A stretch of 9,023 nt of DNA from contig JBOGGN010000332.1 in the NCBI GenBank assembly GCA_050744165.1, positions 1 through 9,023 of the forward strand, in the 5' to 3' direction. This document shows, in pieces, positions 1 through 6,652 of the stretch. The position numbers and the translations under genes are program-made. Position 1 is the first letter of the stretch, and the number at the start of each line of letters is the position of its first letter. The DNA comes from JBOGGN01 sp050744165. GTDB taxonomy: Bacteria; Actinomycetota; Acidimicrobiia; Acidimicrobiales; Palsa-688. The notes under the pieces were generated by a model, which searched no databases, was not told the DNA's origin, and saw only the letters and a program-made list of their open reading frames with translations.

Positions 1-1191
1 GTCGGCGACAAGACCGGCGTGGACCGCCGGTTGCTCGGCGGGACGCTGCAGAACGACATCTTGAAGGAGTACCAGGCCCAGAAGGAGTTCGTCTTCCCAC
101 CCCGGCCGTCGGTGCGCCTGGTGGCTGACGTGATCCGCTTCTGCGCCGCCGAGATGCCCCGGTGGTACCCGGTGTCGGTGTCCGGCTACCACATCCGCGA
201 GGCCGGGTCGACCGCCGCCCAGGAACTGGCCTTTACGCTGGCTAACGGGTTCGCCTATCTCGAGGCGGTCCGGGCCGCGGGGCTGGATGTGGACGCCTTC
301 GCCCCCCGGATGAGCTTCTTTTTCAACGCCCACATCGACTTCTTCGAGGAGATCGCCAAGTACCGGGCCGCACGGCGGATCTGGGCCCGGTGGCTGCGCG
401 AACGGTACGGGGCGACCAACCCGCGGTCGTGGCAGTTGCGGTTCCACACCCAGACGGCGGGCGTCTCGCTCACCGCGCAACAACCAGAGGTCAACATCGC
501 CCGTGTCGCCATCCAGGCCCTCGCCGCCGCCATGGGCGGCACTCAGAGCCTGCACACCGACGCCTTCGACGAGGCGCTGGCCCTGCCGACGGAGAAGGCG
601 GCCCGCCTGGCGCTGCGCACCCAGCAGGTCGTCGCCTACGAGACCGGGGTACCGAGCGTGGCCGATCCGCTCGGGGGGTCCGACTACGTGGAGTGGTTGA
701 CCGATGAAATGCAACGGCGAGCCGAGGCCATCTTCAACCGGTTGAACGAGTGGGGCCGCGGTTCGATGCTGGAGGGCGTGCTGGCAGGGATCGACTCCAA
801 CTGGTTCCAGTCCGAGATCGCCGAGGCGGCCTACACCTACCAGCGGGAGCTATCGGCCGGGCGGCGGGTGCAGGTGGGCGTCAACCGCTTCACGGGCACT
901 GGCAGTGCTGACGGCGACGAGGACGAAGGAGGCGCCGACGGGCCGCCCACCTTGTCCATCGGGCCCGAGGTCGAAGAGGCGCAGTGCAAGCGGCTGGCCG
1001 ACGTCCGCAGGCACCGGTCGGCGGAGGCGGTCGAGGCCACCCTCATGGCGGTACGGGCCGCCGCCGAGGACCCAGTGGTGAACGTGATGCCCGCCGTCAT
1101 CGAGGCGGTCACCGCCTACGCCACGGTCGGCGAGATCATGGGCGCTCTGGCCGATGTGTTCGGGCGCCACGTTGAGAGGGCCTCGCTGTGA
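1..1191 (+). CDS. B12-dependent acyl-CoA mutase, large (catalytic) subunit, 5'-truncated
   Basis: This is the C-terminal 396 residues of a methylmalonyl-CoA mutase-family large chain, which catalyses radical carbon-skeleton rearrangement of an acyl-CoA. The reading frame is open from base 1, so the true start lies outside the window; two-chain family members are usually about 520-570 residues, so roughly 130-170 are missing. Visible family signatures, numbered from base 1, are SGYHIREAGS (61-70), APRMSFFFNAH (101-111), FHTQTAGVSLTAQ (148-160, with the conserved active-site-region His149), GGTQSLHTDAFDEALALP (179-196) and DPLGGSDYVEWLT (222-234). FFFNAH and FHTQTAG, where classical MutB has FFWGIGM and THSQTSGW, point to the isobutyryl-CoA-mutase-like two-chain clade. 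The substrate-determining N-terminal residues are not present, so substrate is unresolved. A Gly/Asp/Glu-rich insertion sits near 298-316. There is no cobalamin domain on this chain; it is encoded by the next gene, whose GTG overlaps this TGA. Confidence 0.93.
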   Translation, partial: VGDKTGVDRRLLGGTLQNDILKEYQAQKEFVFPPRPSVRLVADVIRFCAAEMPRWYPVSVSGYHIREAGSTAAQELAFTLANGFAYLEAVRAAGLDVDAFAPRMSFFFNAHIDFFEEIAKYRAARRIWARWLRERYGATNPRSWQLRFHTQTAGVSLTAQQPEVNIARVAIQALAAAMGGTQSLHTDAFDEALALPTEKAARLALRTQQVVAYETGVPSVADPLGGSDYVEWLTDEMQRRAEAIFNRLNEWGRGSMLEGVLAGIDSNWFQSEIAEAAYTYQRELSAGRRVQVGVNRFTGTGSADGDEDEGGADGPPTLSIGPEVEEAQCKRLADVRRHRSAEAVEATLMAVRAAAEDPVVNVMPAVIEAVTAYATVGEIMGALADVFGRHVERASL

Positions 1192-1715
1192 CCCCGGCGG
1201 CTGTGTCTCCGGCCGCTGTGTCGTCGGCCGCTGTGTCCCCGGCGGCTGTGTCCCCGGCGGCTTTGTCCCCGGTGAAGCTCGCCGCGGGCGGCGACGCCGG
1301 CCGCGCTCGAGGAGCCCGAGGACGGGTGCTCGTCGCCAAGGTCGGCCTCGACGGCCATGACCGGGGCGTCAAGGTCGTGGGCCGCACCCTCCGGGATGCC
1401 GGCTACGAGGTGATCTACACCGGACTCCAACAGACACCCGCCATGGTGGTGGCCACCGCGCGAGACGAGGACGTGGACGTCATCGGGCTCTCGTTGCTGT
1501 CCGGCGCCCACATGAGCCTGGTCCCCCGAGTCCTCGACGGCCTGGCGGCGCAGGACCTGGATATCCCGGTTGTGGTCGGCGGCATCATTCCCGACGCCGA
1601 CGTGGCCCGGTTGCGTGGCCTCGGTGTGGCCGCGGTGCTGACGCCGGGGGCCTCCACCCGAGACATCGTGGACGCCGTCGCCGGGGCCATGGCGCGCCAG
1701 GGCGTGCCGGAATAG
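1188..1715 (+). CDS. B12-binding small subunit of acyl-CoA mutase
   Basis: This 175-residue protein is the cobalamin-binding chain that pairs with the preceding large subunit to form the active mutase. The Rossmann-like B12 domain starts near residue 46 (RVLVAKVGLDGHDRG) and carries the base-off/His-on motif DxHxxG at D55, H57 and G60. The later cobalamin-pocket motifs are SLLSGAH (102-108) and VVGGIIPDAD (129-138). The GTG start overlaps the upstream TGA (GTGA), with an AGAGGG ribosome-binding sequence 7 nt before it, so translation is probably coupled to keep the chains in balance. Residues 4-28 are an imperfect fivefold AAVSP repeat not expected in this family; several in-frame GTG codons inside it could serve as alternative starts. 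Without this leader the protein would be about 130-145 residues, the usual size. Function is confident from the motifs; the exact substrate is unknown. Confidence 0.93.
   Translation: MTPAAVSPAAVSSAAVSPAAVSPAALSPVKLAAGGDAGRARGARGRVLVAKVGLDGHDRGVKVVGRTLRDAGYEVIYTGLQQTPAMVVATARDEDVDVIGLSLLSGAHMSLVPRVLDGLAAQDLDIPVVVGGIIPDADVARLRGLGVAAVLTPGASTRDIVDAVAGAMARQGVPE
1197..1271 (+). repeat. Five-copy 15-bp tandem repeat coding for AAVSP
   Basis: Five imperfect head-to-tail 15-nt units begin at 1197, 1212, 1227, 1242 and 1257. Units read GCSGCTGTGTCNCCG with small changes: the second ends TCGTCG, and the last has TTG in place of GTG. Being a multiple of three, copy-number changes would keep the frame of the B12-binding subunit. 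It encodes its Ala/Val/Ser/Pro-rich leader. Confidence 0.9.
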
Positions 1716-1737
1716 GCGGCCCGCTTAGCCCGCCGCC
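1716..1737. terminator. Possible bidirectional terminator between convergent genes
   Basis: GGCGGC (1716-1721) can pair with GCCGCC (1732-1737) around a 10-nt loop, exactly between the mutase small-subunit stop and the end of the convergent MarR gene; the right arm lies inside the MarR 3' coding end. There is no U tract on either strand, and GC-rich coding DNA gives such pairings by chance, so this is tentative. Confidence 0.25.
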
Positions 1738-2225
1738 GCCGACCCGGCGAGTCCCGCCGACCCAGGCGCCGCCCAGATCCGGGTCCGCGCGTCGCGGATG
1801 CGCGGATCGGCAAGCGCCACCTTGTCAAGCAAGCTCCGGAGCTGGGCCTCTTCGTCCGAGGTGAGCACATCGAAGGCCTTCGGCGGCTCCCACATCCGGT
1901 CGAGCACACGCCCCTTGGCCGCCGCGCCCTCGGCGGTGAGGGCCACCGCCTTGACCCGCCGGTCGCCGGGGCTGGGCCGGCGCTCCGCCATACCCCGCTG
2001 CTCCAGGCCGTCGACCAGGGCGGTGATGTACGAGGCGTCACAACCCCAATGGTCGGCCAACTCCCGCATGGCGATGCCGGCGTCGGGCGAGAGGTGGACC
2101 AGCGCCTTGGCCAGGCCCGGGGTCAGCCCGAAGGTGGCGCACACCTCGTGGATGCGGTCGTGGGTCTCGCCCTCGAACAGCAGCTCTTGAATGATCCGCC
2201 ACGCTTCGCGACCGTCATGGCCCAC
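1725..2225 (-). CDS. MarR-family transcriptional regulator
   Basis: This encodes a 166-residue winged-helix regulator, expected to bind a palindrome as a dimer and release it on binding a small lipophilic or phenolic ligand. The winged HTH spans about residues 33-100: GLTPGLAKALVHLS enters the domain, CDASYITALVDGLEQRG (62-78) is the recognition-helix region, and GDRR (87-90) is the typical wing, followed by VKAVALTAEG. The C-terminus (about 151-166) is a Gly/Ala-rich tail. The start is GTG at 2225-2223; the frame is open further upstream to a stop at 2252 but offers no other good start. A TAGCCT box ends exactly 7 nt before the GTG, fitting a leaderless mRNA. It is divergent from a DrrAB-type exporter, with a palindrome between them, the usual layout for a repressor that controls an efflux pump and itself. 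The ligand is unknown. Confidence 0.92.
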   Translation of the reverse strand: MGHDGREAWRIIQELLFEGETHDRIHEVCATFGLTPGLAKALVHLSPDAGIAMRELADHWGCDASYITALVDGLEQRGMAERRPSPGDRRVKAVALTAEGAAAKGRVLDRMWEPPKAFDVLTSDEEAQLRSLLDKVALADPRIRDARTRIWAAPGSAGLAGSAAAG

Positions 2226-2232
2226 AGTTCCT

Positions 2233-2262
2233 AGGCTACGACGTTCGCTTCAGTCAGCGCAA
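2233..2262 (-). promoter_or_regulatory. Candidate leaderless promoter of marR
   Basis: On the minus strand a -35-like TTGCGC (2262-2257), an 18-bp spacer and a -10-like TAGCCT (2238-2233) are followed by 7 nt and the GTG start, placing the transcription start at or next to the start codon. An alternative pair on the same strand, TTAACT (2301-2296) and TATTTT (2277-2272) with an 18-bp spacer, would give a short leader and would lie on the operator. Confidence 0.5.
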
Positions 2263-2282
2263 TCTTTGATAAAAATAAAAGT

Positions 2283-2301
2283 TTAACTTGACTACAGTTA
2301 A
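2283..2301. promoter_or_regulatory. Palindromic MarR-type operator candidate
   Basis: TTAACT (2283-2288) and AGTTAA (2296-2301) are perfect inverted arms 7 nt apart. Within them TTGACT (2288-2293), AC, AGTTAA forms a tighter palindrome with one mismatch and a 2-nt spacer, the same geometry as the TTGCC-N2-GGCAA core bound by Escherichia coli MarR. The site overlaps the candidate exporter -35 and an alternative marR -35, so a bound repressor could block both genes. Confidence 0.6.
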
Positions 2302-2317
2302 GCATCGGACGCAGGCT
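2288..2317 (+). promoter_or_regulatory. Candidate promoter of the ABC exporter operon
   Basis: TTGACT (2288-2293) is a good -35 element. With an 18-bp spacer it is followed by CAGGCT (2312-2317), a weak -10 keeping only the A2 and T6 positions, which ends 7 nt before the ATG at 2325, the same distance seen for marR, nuoD and the L,D-transpeptidase. No Shine-Dalgarno sequence precedes the ATG, which fits a leaderless transcript. The poor -10 lowers confidence. Confidence 0.4.
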
Positions 2318-2324
2318 GCTACCC

Positions 2325-3359
2325 ATGACTTCCAACGGCACGCCGGGCACAGCCCCGGCCATCGTGGTCGAGGGGCTGGTCAAGACCTTCGGCGACGTGC
2401 GCGCGGTGGACGGCATCGACTTCACCGTCCCCGCCGGCACCGTGCTCGGCCTTCTCGGTCCCAACGGAGCCGGCAAGACGACGACGGTGCGGATGCTGAC
2501 CACCATCCTCCAGCCGAGCGGCGGGCGGGCCAGCGTGCTCGGCATCGACGTTGTCAAGCGGCCCCACGCGGTGCGCTCGGTCATCGGCCTCGCCGGCCAG
2601 TACGCGGCGGTGGACGAGGCGCTGACCGGGCGGGAAAACCTCCGCATGATCGGCCACCTGACGCACCAGGCGGCCGCCGCCATCAACGCCCGCGCCGACG
2701 AGCTGCTCGAGCGCTTCCTGCTCACCAAGGCGGCCAACCGCCCGGTGCGCACGTATTCCGGCGGCATGCGCCGGCGCCTCGACCTGGCGGCCGCCCTGGT
2801 CCACAAGCCGCCGGTGCTGTTTCTCGACGAGCCCACCACTGGCCTCGATCCGCCGGGCCGCAGCGATCTGTGGTCGTTGATCGGCGAGTTGGTGGCCGAC
2901 GGCACCACGCTCTTGCTCACCACACAGTACCTAGAGGAAGCCGACCGCCTGGCGGACCACATCATCGTGATCGACGGCGGCAAGATCGTCGCCTCAGGTT
3001 CGGCGCAGCAGTTGAAGGGCCAGCTCGGCCAGACCGTCGTCGAAGTCCGCTTCCCGAACGTGGAACTGGCCCAGCGTGCCTCCCACCGCCTGGTCACCGT
3101 CGGTGCGTCGGAGATCCTCGACGACGGCCGCACCGCCTCGATAGCGGTACACGACTCCGGCCCGGCCGTGTTGGAGGTGGTCCGACTGCTCGACACCCAG
3201 GGCTTAGAGCCCGAGTCCATCACCGTCCGGGAACCGACGCTCGACGACGTGTTCCTGCAGCTCACCGGCCACCGGGCCGACACCTCGACCACCGAAGCCA
3301 CCGACGACGAGGCCGCCACCGACGGCCGCACCGGTAGAAAAGTGCGAGGTGCCGCATGA
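2325..3359 (+). CDS. DrrA-family ABC exporter ATP-binding protein
   Basis: This 344-residue ATPase drives export through the permease encoded next. The nucleotide-binding domain is complete: Walker A GPNGAGKTT (45-53), Q-loop GLAGQY (88-93), signature YSGGM (144-148), Walker B VLFLDEP (164-170) and D-loop TGLDP (172-176). At the H-loop the sequence is TTQYLEEAD, with Gln201 in place of His, as is usual in the daunorubicin-resistance (DrrA) family. The C-terminal domain ends in PTLDDVFLQLTGH (304-316), a DrrA hallmark, then a 28-residue polar tail. The start is ATG 2325; there is no Shine-Dalgarno, so leaderless initiation is likely. The last codons overlap the permease ATG (ATGA). The divergent MarR gene suggests induction by a toxic compound. 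Substrate cannot be read from sequence; antibiotics, lipids or pigments are all possible for this family. Confidence 0.95.
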   Translation: MTSNGTPGTAPAIVVEGLVKTFGDVRAVDGIDFTVPAGTVLGLLGPNGAGKTTTVRMLTTILQPSGGRASVLGIDVVKRPHAVRSVIGLAGQYAAVDEALTGRENLRMIGHLTHQAAAAINARADELLERFLLTKAANRPVRTYSGGMRRRLDLAAALVHKPPVLFLDEPTTGLDPPGRSDLWSLIGELVADGTTLLLTTQYLEEADRLADHIIVIDGGKIVASGSAQQLKGQLGQTVVEVRFPNVELAQRASHRLVTVGASEILDDGRTASIAVHDSGPAVLEVVRLLDTQGLEPESITVREPTLDDVFLQLTGHRADTSTTEATDDEAATDGRTGRKVRGAA

Positions 3360-4177
3360 CCGCCGTCACCGCTCCCGCCAACATCGTCGTCGCCGACCTC
3401 CGGGACCGCCCGCCGGCCTCGGCAATCGTCGGCGACGCCCTCACCGTCGCCAAGCGCAACCTGATCGCCCTGGTCCGCACACCGACCACGCTGGTGTTCT
3501 CGACGGTGCAGCCGGTCATCTTCGTGCTGCTCTTCCGCTACGTCTTCGGCGGCGCTGTCAAGGTGCCGCCGGGCGTCCGGTACGTCGACTACCTGATGCC
3601 CGGCGTCTTCGTGCAGACCGTGGTTTTCGGGTCGGTCAACACCGGCGTGGGCTTGGCCACCGACCTCCAGACCGGCATCATCGAGCGCTTCCGGTCTCTG
3701 CCCATGGCCCGCTCGGCGGTGCTCGCCGGCCGGACGATGGCCGACCTGGTCCGCAACCTGTTCGTGATCTTCCTGATGGTGGTGGTGGGCTTCCTGGTGG
3801 GCTTCCAGGTCCACACCGGCATCGTTCCCTTTGCCGCCGCCGTCCTCCTGATGCTGGCGTTCGGCTTCGCCATGTCCTGGATCATGGCCCTGATCGGCCT
3901 GGCTTCGGGCAACCCGGAGGCCGCCCAAGCGGGCGCCTTCCCCTTCATGGCTCTCCTGGTGTTCGCGTCCAACGCCTTCGTGCCACCCGCCTACATGCCG
4001 AGGTACCTGCGGGACTACGCCTACCACGAGCCGGTCAGCGAAGTCATCACGGCCGTGCGAGCGCTGGCCGACGGCGGCGCCACGTCCGAGCACGTGCTGT
4101 CGGCGGTGGCGTGGATCGTGGGCATCACCGTGGTCTTCGCCGCCATCGCGGTGCGCCGGTACCGCAAGGCCGTGTAG
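3356..4177 (+). CDS. DrrB-family ABC-2 type exporter permease
   Basis: This 273-residue inner-membrane protein is the transport channel partner of the preceding ATPase, probably working as a dimer with two ATPase copies. About six hydrophobic segments are visible: 45-66, 80-102, 129-151, 156-184, 192-210 and 248-266. The cytoplasmic coupling region GIIERFRSLPMARSAVLAGR (107-126) is the characteristic ABC-2/DrrB element. Other family features are the LMPGVFVQ stretch near 80 and NAFVPPAYMP (206-215), followed by YHEPVSEVITAVRAL (223-237), where many relatives have NQPVTPVINALRAL. The ATG overlaps the ATPase stop by 4 nt and has a GAGGT ribosome-binding sequence 5 nt upstream, so the two are translated as a coupled pair. 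Length is normal for the family. No transported compound is indicated. Confidence 0.94.
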   Translation: MTAVTAPANIVVADLRDRPPASAIVGDALTVAKRNLIALVRTPTTLVFSTVQPVIFVLLFRYVFGGAVKVPPGVRYVDYLMPGVFVQTVVFGSVNTGVGLATDLQTGIIERFRSLPMARSAVLAGRTMADLVRNLFVIFLMVVVGFLVGFQVHTGIVPFAAAVLLMLAFGFAMSWIMALIGLASGNPEAAQAGAFPFMALLVFASNAFVPPAYMPRYLRDYAYHEPVSEVITAVRALADGGATSEHVLSAVAWIVGITVVFAAIAVRRYRKAV

Positions 4178-4275
4178 GAAAACCATCGAGGAAAAGCGCC
4201 GCCCCTCGCGTCCTCGTCCTCACAGGCGAGCCACAGTGGATTCTCAGCCTTAGCGAAATCCCCTGTGCGATGGTG

Positions 4276-4291
4276 ATGGGATACGACCCAT
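4276..4291. promoter_or_regulatory. Short palindrome upstream of the response regulator
   Basis: ATGGG (4276-4280) and CCCAT (4287-4291) are perfect inverted arms around ATACGA, ending 8 nt before the ribosome-binding site. It could be a regulator site or a small hairpin affecting translation. OmpR-type regulators more often bind direct repeats, so assignment to the encoded regulator is only a guess. No convincing -35/-10 pair was found in the 137-bp gap 4178-4314. Confidence 0.3.
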
Positions 4292-4299
4292 ACTCGACC

Positions 4300-4305
4300 G
4301 GAGGT
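4300..4305 (+). promoter_or_regulatory. Shine-Dalgarno GGAGGT that decides the regulator start
   Basis: GGAGGT lies 9 nt before GTG 4315. The two in-frame ATGs further upstream (4270 and 4276) have no such sequence, so the GTG is preferred even though the frame is open much further back. Confidence 0.8.
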
Positions 4306-4314
4306 CAACTGGCG

Positions 4315-5004
<690 letters not shown>

Positions 5005-6642
5005 ATGTCGCTCCGTGTGCGGCTGCTGATGGCGGCGGCTGCCATGGTGGCGCTGGCGCTGATCGCAGTCGACTTCGGCACCTACTCCCAGCTCAAGTCC
5101 AACCTCTACAACCAGGTCGACACCCGCCTCGACACCTCGGTGCAGCAACTCCTGCAAACGCTGCACTTCCCGACCACGACCTACCTGGTGGGCGGCTCGG
5201 TCGAGACCCGTGACGCGGACGACAACGTGCTGTCCGACAACGACAGCGGGACCTATTCGCCGATGCTGCCGGCCCACGTCGACGGCTACGTCTCTGGGGC
5301 CCAGGGTCTGGCCCAGGCCCGGCTGACGGTTGCGTCACGCCAGGCGGGCGGGCCCCGGTGGCGGGCCCTGGCCGAGCGGTTTCCGGACGGGAGCCAGCTG
5401 ATCCTGGCCCTCCCGCTCGATCAGGTCAGCAAGACCCTGCACCACCAGGCTCGCGTCGACCTTGCCGTCACCCTGCTGGCGCTGGTTGGTGTCGTCATGC
5501 TGGGCTTCTGGCTGGTGCAGTTGAGCCTGCACCCCCTCGCCGAGATGGAGGAAACGGCAGCCGCCATCGCCGATGGCGACCTGTCGCGCCGGGTGCCCGG
5601 CGACGACGCTCCCACCGAGGTGGGCCAGCTGGCCCGATCGCTCAACCAGATGCTGACCCGGATCCAAGATGCCTTCGCGGCCCGTGACGCCACCGAGCGC
5701 CAGCTGCGCCAGTCCGAGGAACGGCTCCGGCGGTTCGTGGCCGACGCCTCCCATGAGCTGCGCACCCCGGTGGCCGCGGTCGGCGCCTACGCCGAGCTGT
5801 TCGAGCGCGGGGCCGCCAACCGGCCCGAGGACCTGGCCCGACTGCTGAGCGGCATCCGCAACGAGACGGCTCGCATGGGGGGCCTGGTCGAAGACCTGCT
5901 CCTCCTGGCCCGCCTCGACGAGGGTCGTCCGGTCGAGCAGGAGCCGGTGGAGCTGGTCGGGTTGGCGGCCGAGGCGGTCGGCGCCGCCACCACAGTCGGA
6001 CCGGACTGGCCGGTGCGCCTGGAGGCTCACCAGACCGTCGAGATCATTGGCGACGCCGCCCGGCTGCGCCAGGTGGTGGACAACCTGCTGGCCAACGTCC
6101 GGGCGCATACCCCGAGAGGGACCGCAGCGGTGGTCCGGGTCGGCAGCCGAGACGGCTACGGGGTAATCGAGGTGGCCGACAACGGCCCAGGCTTGCCACC
6201 CGAGAGCGCCGGGCGGGTCTTTGAGCGGTTCTACCGGGCTGACCCCTCCCGCTCCCGCCAGAACGGTGGCGCAGGCCTCGGGCTGGCCATCGTGGCCGCT
6301 ATCGTCGCCGCCCACCGGGGCAGCGTCGCCGTTGGCGAGACCCCGGGCGGTGGGGCGTCTATCACCGTCTGGCTGCCCACCGTAGACGCCGCCACCAGAC
6401 CTGACTTCGGCGCACCGGCCGACTCGGCGACACCGGCCACCTCAGCCGCCTCAGCCGCCACAGCCGCCACGGACACTCCTGGTCCGGGGCCGAGGACGGC
6501 GACCGACGAGGTCGTCTACCCCGAACCGGGCGACGCGGTGGACTTGGACGAACCGTTGCCGCCGGCCGCCCCGACCGCAGAGATAGCGATGCTCGGTGGG
6601 GACAGAGCGGCGGCCTACGGTGGCCCGAGTCACCCGCAGTAG
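5005..6642 (+). CDS. Membrane sensor histidine kinase with long disordered C-terminal tail
   Basis: This 545-residue kinase is the likely partner of the preceding regulator. Membrane helix 1 is about 7-27, an extracytoplasmic sensor of some 120 residues follows, and helix 2 is about 152-172. A HAMP linker spans about 173-225. The dimerisation/phospho-acceptor domain has FVADASHELRTP with H250. The ATPase domain has the N-box VVDNLLANVRAHTP (357-370), G1 ADNGPG (391-396), F-box FERFYRADPSRS (406-417) and G2 GGAGLGLAIV (421-430). All catalytic elements look intact. The sensor part has no motif I recognise. The core ends near LPTV (457-460), but about 85 further residues rich in Ala, Pro, Thr, Ser and acidic residues follow, which is unusual. 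The start ATG directly abuts the regulator stop; GGGG 6 nt upstream is a weak ribosome-binding sequence. Its own TAG may form part of the nuoD promoter. Confidence 0.95.
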   Translation: MSLRVRLLMAAAAMVALALIAVDFGTYSQLKSNLYNQVDTRLDTSVQQLLQTLHFPTTTYLVGGSVETRDADDNVLSDNDSGTYSPMLPAHVDGYVSGAQGLAQARLTVASRQAGGPRWRALAERFPDGSQLILALPLDQVSKTLHHQARVDLAVTLLALVGVVMLGFWLVQLSLHPLAEMEETAAAIADGDLSRRVPGDDAPTEVGQLARSLNQMLTRIQDAFAARDATERQLRQSEERLRRFVADASHELRTPVAAVGAYAELFERGAANRPEDLARLLSGIRNETARMGGLVEDLLLLARLDEGRPVEQEPVELVGLAAEAVGAATTVGPDWPVRLEAHQTVEIIGDAARLRQVVDNLLANVRAHTPRGTAAVVRVGSRDGYGVIEVADNGPGLPPESAGRVFERFYRADPSRSRQNGGAGLGLAIVAAIVAAHRGSVAVGETPGGGASITVWLPTVDAATRPDFGAPADSATPATSAASAATAATDTPGPGPRTATDEVVYPEPGDAVDLDEPLPPAAPTAEIAMLGGDRAAAYGGPSHPQ

Positions 6643-6645
6643 CAT
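6640..6645 (+). promoter_or_regulatory. Candidate -10 of a leaderless nuoD promoter
   Basis: TAGCAT fits the TANNNT -10 pattern and ends 7 nt before the nuoD ATG at 6653; its first three bases are the stop codon of the kinase gene. No good -35 is seen 16-19 bp upstream, and no Shine-Dalgarno precedes the ATG. This supports the ATG as the start and a separate transcript for nuoD. Confidence 0.4.
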
Positions 6646-6652
6646 CCGAATC

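Noticed and set aside
2325..3359. Gln instead of His at the ATPase H-loop as a possible inactivating change
   Set aside because: TTQYLEEAD is the usual form in the DrrA family, so it is not evidence of lost activity.
2231..4186. 651-residue open frame on the minus strand opposite the ABC exporter
   Set aside because: It is antisense to two clear genes, rich in His, Gln, Gly, Arg and Ser, has no domain, and is expected from GC-rich codon bias.
3349..4314. Upstream extension of the response regulator frame through the permease gene
   Set aside because: The frame is open, but it overlaps the permease in another frame and encodes Arg/Pro/Gly-rich sequence; the strong ribosome-binding site supports GTG 4315.
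6596..6652. Longer nuoD start at GTG 6596
   Set aside because: It overlaps the kinase 3' end, lacks a ribosome-binding sequence and adds residues unlike the family; ATG 6653 is better placed.
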